Assembly: GCF_000420845.1 (NCBI RefSeq)
Contig: NZ_ATVS01000002.1
Coordinates: forward strand, 163,350-227,349
Direction of reading: 5' to 3'
Length of the DNA stretch: 64,000 nt
Origin: Butyrivibrio sp. AE3009
GTDB lineage: Bacteria; Bacillota; Clostridia; Lachnospirales; Lachnospiraceae
Shown: positions 26,601 to 34,592 of the stretch, piece after piece
Numbering within the stretch: position 1 is the stretch's first letter
Layout of the letters: every line of letters begins with the position of its first letter
Position numbers and translations under genes: made by a program
Notes under the pieces: generated by a model
Databases searched by the model: none
Seen by the model: the letters and a program-made list of their open reading frames with translations, nothing else
What the model was told of the DNA's origin: nothing

Positions 26601-26818
26601 ATACCTTCAAGGCCCGCATCGGAAGATACAATTCAAACAAGGCCCAGCAGAAATTAGATGGTGATACCAACGAAATAATGCATGACGGAATGGAAGCATT
26701 TTATAACAAAGATAACGGATTAGTTCATTGTGAGAGCAGAAAAAATGCGTTGAGATGTCTTGTCAAAGAAGCTATCAGGACTAAGTATGTTGTTAAGGAA
26801 ATAAACAAGCAGATCTAA
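23606..26818 (+). CDS. Very large orphan protein, 1070 residues
   Basis: I do not recognise this family. The protein is hydrophilic, rich in Lys/Asp/Glu, and has no signal peptide or membrane helix, so it should be cytoplasmic. The first 130 residues look disordered or helical. Residues from about 180 are mixed alpha/beta, with KKYVSDEYGYKGSGNKQQ and VRPVIINGVAEVDIQNVGTY. Later parts are strongly helical, including KAEYEEIINEMKKEVTQAEA around residue 830. I saw no nucleotide-binding, protease or nuclease motif. GAGGGGG precedes the ATG. Codon use and base composition match the neighbours, and the frame is unbroken, so it is a real gene. It lies between a GNAT gene and a xylosidase gene. Confidence 0.8.
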   Translation: MDTKNLYEKSLSKKVTEVNKGGINTGADQSQELLKNIMTVPKLRESNNKTLEKKSNKISEDVSKDAFLSGLLKKNEDLFQEGLSILGEEDEKDLSLDESLSGIDKEILAPLHDKTTRFKRYTDYPSLVQKDKIKVGNLLNNAGTVVKKGAFDDQMLETGRQFIQKINQHFGIDSNPTGTEKKFFREIGSKETVDFLYVDGKPIKKYVSDEYGYKGSGNKQQEKQILGAYAAMIAARQNHAITLVRPVIINGVAEVDIQNVGTYTGGNLSRSDKVKAIGYGLKGNEYVKYCESAFRIDMRAKAGRALRRATGKNVQGLDKLLQLKTNLEEAGRGSHEDYNAFLRAFNNYFKAVEFIGLNPDNMEVDAKDLKKLHKLSEKVTSTAIDYLKGKKMNLPRHLAVRDIRDLVSTHSGTMWGYLRDGIKDNGTISLKDILDKEQDGFAIYGMQQEIDNLKENKKAGDKNEYQRLEGTVKMETGQKSRMNVKTALLADVSVNDTYKKLVKAQNDNNVGDEVRTQYARQFLQMAATCMVHSETYGQQLRDRYAEDAGSEDKLIFRTAQDQVFKAFSSEFKNIPALKSALDFMKEQYNSQVAMEMTYATNTVGNNITFEEFKKYGGSAEHTYVTEKEAAEIVATSSGFLCTKKVQGKDGIVELRPSLPEFAVLDKGNPIEKPVPLRKTMKTVFKAIAYFAMDENGQMKLDVGKKEEENLIYWLDRLFTLEQKRSDKEKFELTCDEVLFDAVKTMLTAEYRRKGRRHAEHYAHNDAVDIVEDFKKIYLGNEDNMVSSPDVGVLGLAVGADVMKKINVDEFFNDPKVQSIKVAGQPITKAEYEEIINEMKKEVTQAEAEFKQIRDMDLDDEEMPCFSSCFDNVHYQKDLYYSHVGRQPRQSFLYKLNALAKADPNGLLDAMLSHLDYMLDSSGKEQEVKDADRQKLMQLDQQRKKNGSLTPKEIESLKETYREYSKYDAHKGANLGTTGKTTYTIETYACTPDKLYQSPYTFKARIGRYNSNKAQQKLDGDTNEIMHDGMEAFYNKDNGLVHCESRKNALRCLVKEAIRTKYVVKEINKQI

Positions 26819-26857
26819 GGAATATGTAGATATTAGAAAAGCAGATTGGAGGGGCGT

Positions 26858-29578
26858 ATGCAGATTTATGTAGCGGGTAATGTACTAAGAAGCGGAGACG
26901 GATCTATCAAGCATCCCTTTAAGACTATTCAGGAGGCTGCGAATATTGCAACCCCCGGTGATACTGTTTTTGTGGCACCGGGTATTTACAGGGAACATGT
27001 CAGACCCATGAACTCCGGCACTGAGGATAAGAGAATAACCTATGTCAGCACCGCAAGAGGCGAGGCTGTTATTACCGGTGCTGAGGAACTTACCGGGTGG
27101 GAAGCCTTTGAGAACCTGTACAGAGTAAGGATTCCGGACAGCTTTTTTGGGAGCTTCAACCCTTATGCAGAGGCAGTAAGCGGCGACTGGTGCTGGATGA
27201 AAAATAGTCCCGCACACCTGGGGGAACTGTACCTTGATGGCAAGTCCATGTATGAAGTTCAAGATATTCCGTCCTGTATGCATCCCGAGAAGAGCAAAAA
27301 ATCCTGGGATCCTGAATTTAGCGTGTATACATGGTTTACAGCAAGGGAGAATGGTGAGACTATTATTTATGCTAACTTCCAGGGCAAGGACCCCAATAGG
27401 GAAAATGTGGAGCTCTCTGTCAGGAAGGCATGCTTTTTCCCTGAAAAATCAGGAATAAACTATATCACTGTGTCCGGCTTTTGCATCAGACAGGCTGCAA
27501 CTCAGTGGGCGCCTCCAACTGCATACCAGGAGGGAATGATAGGTCCTAACTGGGCCAAGGGCTGGATAATCGAGGACTGTGATATCTATGAGTCCAAGTG
27601 CAGCGGAATTTCCCTTGGAAAATACTATCAGAGAGGCAGTAACAACAAGTGGACCACCACCTTCGTCAAGGATGGAACCCAGACCCAGAGGGACGCCGTA
27701 TGTCAGGCTGTCAATGAGGGCTGGAGCAAGGAGACGGTGGGCTCTCATATTGTAAGGCGCTGCGATATCCATGACTGCGGTCAGACCGGAATCGTGGGCC
27801 ATATGGGCGGTGCTTTCTCAATCATTGAGGATAACCACATACATCACATCAACAACAAACATGATCTGGCAGGAGCGGAGATAGGCGGTATCAAGCTCCA
27901 TGCTGCAATTGATACAATCATAAGGCGCAATCACATTGACCATTGCACAAGAGGAATCTGGCTGGACTGGGAGGCCCAGGGTACGAGAGTAAGTCAGAAC
28001 TTTTTGCATGACAACGTGCCGCCCAAGGGGACTCTTATCGACAACGGACTGTCCCTTGGTGAGGATATATTTGTGGAGGTATCCCACGGGCCTACGCTTA
28101 TTGACCACAACCTTATGTTGTCGGACATTGCGGGCAGGATCAGTACACAGGGTATAGCCTTTGTTCACAACCTGATCGCAGGCTCCTTTAGCTATGTGGG
28201 ACAGGGGTGCGATAACGGCGGCAAGAAATTTGCCAGCGACAGATATACGCCCTATCATTTGACTCACTCTACCAAGATTGCGGGCTTTATGACCATACTT
28301 CACGGAGATGCCAGATTCTACAACAATATTTTTGTGCAAAAGACCGTGAGACAGGACCTGGTGGATTTTTGCGTGGAGAACAGAACAGATACCATGGACA
28401 GAAACAATTTCATCTGCGGTACAGTGCCCTACAACAGTTTTCCGTCACCTTCTGAGTATTTTAAGGGATTTGACGGGCTTAATGTTGAGGAACACTGTCC
28501 AAGAGATGTATACTATGACAGACTGCCTGTTTATTTTGGCGGCAATGCATATTTTAACGGCGCAAGATGCTGCACAGGTGAGACCGCTCATGTGGACAAT
28601 GACCATAAGATCAGCTTCTATGTGGACGAGAACGAAGGCAGATACACACTTCACACCAATCTCTATGAGTTCCTGCCAAGGAACTTCACAATACCGGTGA
28701 ATACCCAGCTCCTGGGCCTTGCCTTTGAACCGGAGCAGAGATTTGAGAACCCCGACGGCTCCGAGATATCCTTTGACACGGATTACTTCGGAAGAAAAAG
28801 AGGGAGATATCCCGTTGCCGGACCTTTTGAGGAGTGCGGAAGTGACAGATTTACGGTGCAGACTCCGGGCTTTGGCTCTTTTCTTGTAAACAATGCGCCA
28901 AAGGGCAGGATTGAGAAAAAGGGAGATAACAAGTCCGATGCGGGCTTCGAGGAAGCAGACGAAGTCTATGAAGAGATCAGGGATGAAGAACCTGCGGACA
29001 GCATTTTTGGCGAAGAACTGAAACAGGCCTCAGCACCCAATTTCACAATAGATGAGGATGATTTTGAGAAAAAGGATCTGGTGAGCGAAGTAAATGCAAA
29101 CATACTTCTCACCGGCTGCGATAATGTGGGCATCAAATTCCCCTTTGAGGATGAGCTTTTTATCGTCAGTGACATGTTCGTCAAGGGCAATGAAGTATGG
29201 CTCTATGACAGCATCAATGAAAAGCTGGTGGAGCTGGACTGCGAATACGGTATCTACAGAAACCTGAAAAAATGGTCTGTGGGAGCCATGCAGTCAATTG
29301 ACGTATCTGACGATCCCAACTGCGAGGGCTTCGTAAGAACTGCCGGGACACTTCTGTGTATCTTAAGTAAGAGCCTGGCTCACGACCCGGCAGACACCTG
29401 CGCAACCATTCAGGACAAGGTTAATGCAGGCATTGAACCTAAGGGTATTAAAATGCGTTTTACGCCCAGATACCTTAAGTTCATAAGGAATAAGAAATTC
29501 ATATCCCTTGAGGATGTAATATATCGAATGAGTAAAGGTGCCATGGACATAGTTACGGAGCGCCTTGAACATCTATAA
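26858..29578 (+). CDS. GH120 beta-xylosidase with a C-terminal extension
   Basis: Residues 1 to about 650 match the right-handed beta-helix GH120 enzymes typified by Thermoanaerobacterium XylC, which release xylose from xylo-oligosaccharides. Matching stretches are FFGSFNPYAEAVSGDW, YANFQGKDPN, GPNWAKGWIIEDCDIY, CGQTGIVGHMGGAFS, GIWLDWEAQGTRVSQN and DIFVEVSHGP. The two catalytic acids of the family correspond to D370 (in LDWEAQ) and E407 (in FVEVSHGP). There is no signal peptide, so it should act on imported oligosaccharides. The ATG at 26858 has GGAGGGG upstream. The protein is about 906 residues: an acidic linker (about 690-745) leads to an unrecognised domain of about 160 residues absent from the characterised enzyme of about 640. 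Confidence 0.85.
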   Translation: MQIYVAGNVLRSGDGSIKHPFKTIQEAANIATPGDTVFVAPGIYREHVRPMNSGTEDKRITYVSTARGEAVITGAEELTGWEAFENLYRVRIPDSFFGSFNPYAEAVSGDWCWMKNSPAHLGELYLDGKSMYEVQDIPSCMHPEKSKKSWDPEFSVYTWFTARENGETIIYANFQGKDPNRENVELSVRKACFFPEKSGINYITVSGFCIRQAATQWAPPTAYQEGMIGPNWAKGWIIEDCDIYESKCSGISLGKYYQRGSNNKWTTTFVKDGTQTQRDAVCQAVNEGWSKETVGSHIVRRCDIHDCGQTGIVGHMGGAFSIIEDNHIHHINNKHDLAGAEIGGIKLHAAIDTIIRRNHIDHCTRGIWLDWEAQGTRVSQNFLHDNVPPKGTLIDNGLSLGEDIFVEVSHGPTLIDHNLMLSDIAGRISTQGIAFVHNLIAGSFSYVGQGCDNGGKKFASDRYTPYHLTHSTKIAGFMTILHGDARFYNNIFVQKTVRQDLVDFCVENRTDTMDRNNFICGTVPYNSFPSPSEYFKGFDGLNVEEHCPRDVYYDRLPVYFGGNAYFNGARCCTGETAHVDNDHKISFYVDENEGRYTLHTNLYEFLPRNFTIPVNTQLLGLAFEPEQRFENPDGSEISFDTDYFGRKRGRYPVAGPFEECGSDRFTVQTPGFGSFLVNNAPKGRIEKKGDNKSDAGFEEADEVYEEIRDEEPADSIFGEELKQASAPNFTIDEDDFEKKDLVSEVNANILLTGCDNVGIKFPFEDELFIVSDMFVKGNEVWLYDSINEKLVELDCEYGIYRNLKKWSVGAMQSIDVSDDPNCEGFVRTAGTLLCILSKSLAHDPADTCATIQDKVNAGIEPKGIKMRFTPRYLKFIRNKKFISLEDVIYRMSKGAMDIVTERLEHL

Positions 29579-29603
29579 ACTTAAGTGAGGAAGATATTTT
29601 TTA

Positions 29604-30869
29604 ATGGCAGCAAGTACAAACTGGTATGAACTTGATAATGCGGCAAAGATAATACCCGCATCGGCGAAGGGGGCCAACACCAGAGTTTTCAGACTCTCCT
29701 GCGAACTCAAGGAGAATGTGGATCTGGAGACTCTGCAGAAAGCTCTGGATGAGACCATAGAGGAGTTTCCGTTTTTTAACTGCGTACTTCACAGAGGAAT
29801 CTTCTGGTATTATCTGGAGGAGAGTAACCTAAGGGCAGTGGTGGAGGAGGAACATACTCCCGCCTGTATGCCGCTGTATATCCCGGGACATAAGAACCTG
29901 CTATACAGAGTAAATTTCTATAAAAAGAGAATAAATCTTGAGATGTTCCATGTGCTGGCGGACGGAACAGGAGCCTTCATGTTCTTTAAGAGCATGGTGA
30001 CCAGGTATCTTCAGCTTCGTCACAATCTTGATGAGAACATCAAACCCACGGATGACTTCTCCGTCGAGGAAAAAACGGGAGATGCTTTCGGGGATTATTA
30101 CAGCAAGCAAAAGGGGCTTAAGCAGCTCAAGGAAATGTCATCCACCAAGGCCTATCAGGTCAGCGGTGAGCTGGATGATTACCTGCTTCCACATCTTGTG
30201 GAGGGCTGCGTTTCCGCAGGTAAATTCCTGGAACTGGCTCACAGTTACAACACCACAGTTGGTGTTCTGTGTGTGGCAATCTATATCAAAGCCGTTATTC
30301 AGGGCATGAACAGACTCCAGAAGAGAAGACATGTGGTTGTGAGCGTGCCGGTTAATCTCAGACAGTATTTTAACAGCGGAACCACCAGGAACTTTTTTGG
30401 CGTAATCAATATTGATTACGATCCGGCGGACTACAACGGCGAGCTGGAGAGCATCATAACTCCCGTTGCCAGAGACTTCAAGGAGAAACTTTCCTCCGAC
30501 AGCATAGAGAAGACTATGAATTCCTATGCCGCTCTGGAGCACAATTTCGGAATCAAGATGATACCCCTTCCCCTTAAGGATATCGGTATCGGTTTCTTTG
30601 ACAGATCGGCGAAAAAAGGAGTTACCAGTTCCATGTCCAACCTTGGTCAGATCAAGATGCCCAAGGAGGTGGAGGATTATATCGAGGGTTTCTCAGCCTT
30701 CATGACAGCCTCCTCCCAGCAGGTATGCGTATGTTCTTTCAAGGACAGAATGGTATTTGGAGAGGTTTCGCCCTATAAGACCCACAAGATCATGCTCAAT
30801 TTCTTCAGATGCCTTACGGAGCTGGGAGTTGAGGTGGTTCTTAGCAGTAACGACTATGACGAGGAGTAA
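29604..30869 (+). CDS. Condensation/alcohol-acyltransferase-like protein
   Basis: This 421-residue cytoplasmic protein belongs to the chloramphenicol-acetyltransferase-like superfamily (condensation domains, wax-ester synthases, alcohol acetyltransferases). The catalytic motif H-x-x-x-D-G is present as HVLADG (H116 to G121), and VVSVPVNLRQYF with the following TRNFFG resembles the second conserved region. It should transfer an acyl group from a CoA or carrier thioester to a hydroxyl or amino acceptor. It is followed after six bases by a zinc-ribbon membrane protein and then by an esterase, forming a probable functional trio. The acceptor could be a sugar or a lipid; the sequence does not say. 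Confidence 0.8.
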   Translation: MAASTNWYELDNAAKIIPASAKGANTRVFRLSCELKENVDLETLQKALDETIEEFPFFNCVLHRGIFWYYLEESNLRAVVEEEHTPACMPLYIPGHKNLLYRVNFYKKRINLEMFHVLADGTGAFMFFKSMVTRYLQLRHNLDENIKPTDDFSVEEKTGDAFGDYYSKQKGLKQLKEMSSTKAYQVSGELDDYLLPHLVEGCVSAGKFLELAHSYNTTVGVLCVAIYIKAVIQGMNRLQKRRHVVVSVPVNLRQYFNSGTTRNFFGVINIDYDPADYNGELESIITPVARDFKEKLSSDSIEKTMNSYAALEHNFGIKMIPLPLKDIGIGFFDRSAKKGVTSSMSNLGQIKMPKEVEDYIEGFSAFMTASSQQVCVCSFKDRMVFGEVSPYKTHKIMLNFFRCLTELGVEVVLSSNDYDEE

Positions 30870-30875
30870 GTTAGT

Positions 30876-31541
30876 ATGCAGTATTGTCCCAAATGTAAGG
30901 TTAATATAAGAGGAAACAAGAGGTGCTGTCCACTGTGTCAGGGCCAGCTCAAGGACTCGGAACTTCAGATGGAGCCTCCTTTTCCCAGGATAAAAATGAA
31001 TAAGGTCAGCAATATCACTTTTATGAAGATGTGCACCTTTCTTTTCATAGCGCTGGAGATCATTTTTGAAACCATTAATATTATGACCCACAGAGAGCAC
31101 TCCTTTATCGGAGTTGTAATGCTGGGATTAGTGGCAGGCTGGGTTACGATCATAACCACCTTGTATCTTAGGAACAACCTTCTTAAGGTTATAACCTGGG
31201 AGGTATTTGTTGCTATTGTTGTTGATATTTATATCGATATGAAAACGGGGTTCCTGGGTTGGAGCCTTGTGTGGATGGTGCCCGGAACTCTGATAGGGCT
31301 GGCGATCGCCACAATAATCATAGCCAAGGTGCTTAAACTCAGGCTTGATGAGTACGCACTGTACATCGTATTTGATATTCTGATGTCTCTTATCCAGATA
31401 ATATTCATCAGAAACGGAATGAACAAATTTCCATGGCCTGCGGGCATCAGCATTATGATCTATCTGATCCTGGGGGTTGCCATGGTGATTTTCAGATTCA
31501 GGGATCTGAAGAATGCATCACAAAAAATGTTTAACATGTAA
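30876..31541 (+). CDS. Zinc-ribbon membrane protein (DUF6320-like)
   Basis: The 221 residues open with a four-Cys zinc ribbon, C-x2-C (CPKC) and C-x2-C (CPLC), in the first 25 residues, followed by five or six hydrophobic helices to the end. This layout resembles the DUF6320 family, placed from memory. The gene begins seven bases after the acyltransferase stop and ends ten bases before the esterase start, so the three are surely co-transcribed. It may anchor or regulate the acyl-transfer step at the membrane, but its function is unknown. Confidence 0.75.
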   Translation: MQYCPKCKVNIRGNKRCCPLCQGQLKDSELQMEPPFPRIKMNKVSNITFMKMCTFLFIALEIIFETINIMTHREHSFIGVVMLGLVAGWVTIITTLYLRNNLLKVITWEVFVAIVVDIYIDMKTGFLGWSLVWMVPGTLIGLAIATIIIAKVLKLRLDEYALYIVFDILMSLIQIIFIRNGMNKFPWPAGISIMIYLILGVAMVIFRFRDLKNASQKMFNM

Positions 31542-31550
31542 GGTTGACCT

Positions 31551-32762
31551 ATGAGCATAAAAAACCGACTCACCAAAAGGAATTTCAAAAGAGGAATTGT
31601 TTTTGCCGAGGGGCTTGGAGATTTTGTGGAGAGCAGGCTGGGGAAAGCTGTGGAAGAGGGGCGATTCAAAGCCCATGATCTTCCGGAGGAGCCTGAGAAG
31701 CTGACCTGGTACAGAGTGCCTCTTGAAAAGGGCCTTTCCGGGGATGGCTCGGAATATTATATCTATGTAAAGCTTGGGGACCCGGATAAGCTTTGCATCT
31801 TTTTCTCGGGGGGAGGAGTTGCGTGGAATGAGTACACCGCCGCAAGGCCTGTTACAGGCGGCAAGGTGGCGGCAGGACTTCCCAATTATTATTGGAATAA
31901 CCTAAGACCCTTTACCCAGATCATGAACATCAACGTGGGAATCACGGATGTCTTTACGGATAAGAATCCCTTTAAGGAATGGAGCTTTGTGGTAATAACC
32001 TATGCCACAGGGGATTTTCATATCGGAAACAACGACTATCCCTACAAGACCGAGGACGGCAGGGATGAGGTTCTTCATTTTCACGGTTATGTGAACTTTC
32101 TGCAGAGCATGCAGGTGGCAAAAAAGCTGTTTCCTAAGCCGGATACCCTTCTTATAGCCGGTAATTCCGCCGGAGCCTTCGCTGTACCGGCTCTTGCGGG
32201 AGAAGTGGTGGAGGACTACTATCCAAAGGCACGAAACATCACGCTTTTTTCCGACAGCGGACAGCTCCTATACAAGAATTGGAGGAAGACCGCCAAGAAC
32301 ATCTGGATGAGCAAAGAGTCCCTCTGGAAGTCTATCCACGGGGACAATATTACCCTGGAATGGTACAAGGACCTCTACAGCAGGTTCGGAGACAGGTTCA
32401 GGTATCTGTATTCCAGCTCCAGTCATGATTATCTTCTGAGCGCCTATTATAACGATATTGTACACAAAAAGTACAAGACCGATGCAGATGTTCAGGAAGA
32501 ATATTATCAGCAGCTTAAGGTCATGGTGGCAGAGCTCAAGGCCATCACTCCGGCCTTTGGAATATTCATAAATGACTGGAGGATTCCCCTGATAACCATG
32601 GGGGGAACGGTTCATACCAGCGTCAGGGAGCCCCATTTTCTTCTTTTTAACCAGGATGGGATAACCCAGGCTGCATGGCTCCATGATGCAGTGGAGGGCA
32701 AGGTATATGACGTCGGGATGGATCTTCTTAAAAAAGATAAGACTAAAGGAAACACGAAATAA
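31551..32762 (+). CDS. Pectin acetylesterase/Notum-like alpha/beta hydrolase
   Basis: This 403-residue protein looks like the pectin-acetylesterase (Notum-like) group of serine hydrolases. FFSGGGVAWN resembles the oxyanion region, GNSAGAF holds the nucleophile S206, and GGTVHTS near the C-terminus holds the probable catalytic H355. No signal peptide is present, so deacylation would take place inside the cell. It follows an acyltransferase and precedes an alpha-fucosidase, which fits removal of acyl groups from imported plant polysaccharide fragments. Esterases acting on a lipid or on a product of the acyltransferase are possible alternatives. Confidence 0.75.
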   Translation: MSIKNRLTKRNFKRGIVFAEGLGDFVESRLGKAVEEGRFKAHDLPEEPEKLTWYRVPLEKGLSGDGSEYYIYVKLGDPDKLCIFFSGGGVAWNEYTAARPVTGGKVAAGLPNYYWNNLRPFTQIMNINVGITDVFTDKNPFKEWSFVVITYATGDFHIGNNDYPYKTEDGRDEVLHFHGYVNFLQSMQVAKKLFPKPDTLLIAGNSAGAFAVPALAGEVVEDYYPKARNITLFSDSGQLLYKNWRKTAKNIWMSKESLWKSIHGDNITLEWYKDLYSRFGDRFRYLYSSSSHDYLLSAYYNDIVHKKYKTDADVQEEYYQQLKVMVAELKAITPAFGIFINDWRIPLITMGGTVHTSVREPHFLLFNQDGITQAAWLHDAVEGKVYDVGMDLLKKDKTKGNTK

Positions 32763-32813
32763 CCGTAATATGGAATAACGTAAACAATAGAATATTGGTA
32801 AAACGGAGGTTAT

Positions 32814-34241
32814 ATGGCTTACACAGCGGATTGGAACTCATTATCAGGATACAGAGTACCACAGTGGTATCAGGATGCGAGATTCGGAATATTCATCCAT
32901 TTCGGAATCTACAGCGTCCCTGCTTATGCCAATGAGTGGTATTCAAGAAACATGTATATTCAGGGAACCAGGGAGTTTGAGCATCATGTCAAGATCTATG
33001 GTCCCCACAAGGATTTTGGCTACAAGGATTTTATTCCCATGTTCAAGGCGGAGAAGTTTAACGCCGATGAGTGGGCAGAGCTTTTTGCCAAGGCGGGAGC
33101 AAAATATGTAGTTCCCGTTGCGGAGCACCACGACGGCTTCCAGATGTACAAGAGCAGCATCTCCAAGTGGAATGCCTATGAGATGGGGCCCAAGGTGGAT
33201 TATCTCGGGGAGCTTAAAAAGAGTGTTGAGAAGAAGGGCATGAGAATAGGTGCTTCCTCCCACAGGATCGAGCACTGGTTCTTCATGAGTCATGGTAAAG
33301 AGTTTGACAGTGACATCACCGAGGATATCGGACCTGACAGCCTCTATTGGCCTGCAATGAAGGAGCCTGAGGATCATTACAATCTCTATGCGGAGCCTGC
33401 ACCCACAGCAGAGTTTATGGAGGATTGGTTTAACAGGACCAAGGAGATCATTGATAACTATCATCCGGAGGTTCTCTATTTTGACTGGTGGATACAGGAA
33501 GCCTGCATGAAGCCTTACCTTCAGAGAATGGCAGCATATTATTACAATGAGATGGAAAAAATCGGAAAGTGCGGCGTTATCAACTACAAGCACGATGCCT
33601 TTGCCTTTGGATGTGCCGTTCCTGATGTGGAAAGAGGACAGCTCCCCACAGCCCAGCCCTATGTATGGCAGACTGACACGGCAATAGGAAGACATTCCTG
33701 GTGCTATACTACCGACAATGAATATAAGGACGCAGAGGAGATTGTATTTAACCTGGTAGATGCAGTATCCAAGAACGGCAATCTGCTCCTTAACGTTGGA
33801 CCAAAGCCTGACGGAACCATATCCGAAGAGGATAAGAAGACCCTTCTGGGAGTGGGAGAGTGGCTCTCTAAGAATGGAGAAGCTATCTACGGCAGCAGAT
33901 GCTATAAGTTCACCTGCGAAGGCCCCACCAAGACAGAAGGCGGTCAGTTTACCGATAAGAAAAAGCCCGAGTATACTCCCGAGGACTTCAGATTCACACA
34001 AAATAACGGCTGCATCTATGCAACAGCCCTTAAGTGCGCTGACAACGGTGAGTATCTCATTAAGAGCTTTGAGACAGAAAAAAACGCCGCTAACAGCGGC
34101 GGGTTCTCCGGAATCATTAATAAAGTTACAGTACTGGGAGATGGATCGGAAACAGTGTTCAAGAGAGATGAAGCCGGGCTTCATATCAAAACAGAGTATA
34201 GGAGCGATCTCCCGGTAGTATTCAAGATTGAAGTTCTGTAA
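32814..34241 (+). CDS. GH29 alpha-L-fucosidase
   Basis: A 475-residue glycosidase that removes terminal L-fucose by a retaining mechanism. Family marks are the N-terminal WYQDARFGIFIHFGIYSVPA, VVPVAEHHDGFQMY, and VLYFDWW with the nucleophile D224. The second part (from about residue 370) is a beta-sandwich-like C-terminal domain. There is no signal peptide. ACGGAGG precedes the ATG. As the last gene of the run that contains the GH120 xylosidase and the esterase, it suggests joint breakdown of fucosylated, acylated xyloglucan- or pectin-type oligosaccharides in the cytoplasm. Confidence 0.92.
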   Translation: MAYTADWNSLSGYRVPQWYQDARFGIFIHFGIYSVPAYANEWYSRNMYIQGTREFEHHVKIYGPHKDFGYKDFIPMFKAEKFNADEWAELFAKAGAKYVVPVAEHHDGFQMYKSSISKWNAYEMGPKVDYLGELKKSVEKKGMRIGASSHRIEHWFFMSHGKEFDSDITEDIGPDSLYWPAMKEPEDHYNLYAEPAPTAEFMEDWFNRTKEIIDNYHPEVLYFDWWIQEACMKPYLQRMAAYYYNEMEKIGKCGVINYKHDAFAFGCAVPDVERGQLPTAQPYVWQTDTAIGRHSWCYTTDNEYKDAEEIVFNLVDAVSKNGNLLLNVGPKPDGTISEEDKKTLLGVGEWLSKNGEAIYGSRCYKFTCEGPTKTEGGQFTDKKKPEYTPEDFRFTQNNGCIYATALKCADNGEYLIKSFETEKNAANSGGFSGIINKVTVLGDGSETVFKRDEAGLHIKTEYRSDLPVVFKIEVL

Positions 34242-34257
34242 AAGGAACAGATATCAA

Positions 34258-34428
34258 TCAGTCAACAAAACATTCCTCGATGCGGGCTTCGTATTCTTCA
34301 CGGAGCTCCTCGGGGATATCGTATTCATCAAGTGCCTCGGCTACGGACCAGTGTTCATTGGCCATAGAACGAAGAATGTTGCGAATTACATGAGAATCCA
34401 AAGCTTCTAAAGTAGCAGCGTTATTCAT
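34258..34428 (-). CDS. Hypothetical acidic protein, 56 residues
   Basis: The ATG at 34428 has GGAGGG nine bases upstream and the frame runs 56 codons to a stop at 34258. The protein is acidic and almost wholly helical by eye, with an ALDEYDIPEELREEYEARI segment, and has no membrane helix. It is convergent with the fucosidase gene, with 16 bases between the stops, and divergent from the 411-residue membrane protein gene across an AT-rich control region. No family is recognised. The good ribosome site and clean frame make it likely to be real. Confidence 0.65.
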   Translation of the reverse strand: MNNAATLEALDSHVIRNILRSMANEHWSVAEALDEYDIPEELREEYEARIEECFVD

Positions 34429-34493
34429 AATTTCATACCCTCCACACAATACATTAAAAACACTAAATAACGTTAACAAAATTTATGTTTTTA

Positions 34494-34511
34494 ACTACAA
34501 TATATTGTAGT
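34494..34511. promoter_or_regulatory. 18-bp perfect palindrome in a divergent control region
   Basis: ACTACAATATATTGTAGT is its own reverse complement. It lies between the starts of the 56-residue gene (minus) and the membrane-protein gene (plus), next to a TTGACA (34535-34540) that lacks a well-spaced -10. A dimeric repressor site is the natural reading. The AraC gene 1.3 kb downstream is a candidate neighbour, although AraC sites are usually direct repeats. Confidence 0.5.
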
Positions 34512-34592
34512 ATTAATTTTTTTTGATACAAGTATTGACATTTATTTTGAAATAATTTTTGTAGAAAATGCACAGAAAATGAGAGGAAATTG

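Noticed and set aside
32943..34184. 413-codon frame on the minus strand
   Set aside because: It lies entirely opposite the GH29 fucosidase; its length is an effect of codon use.
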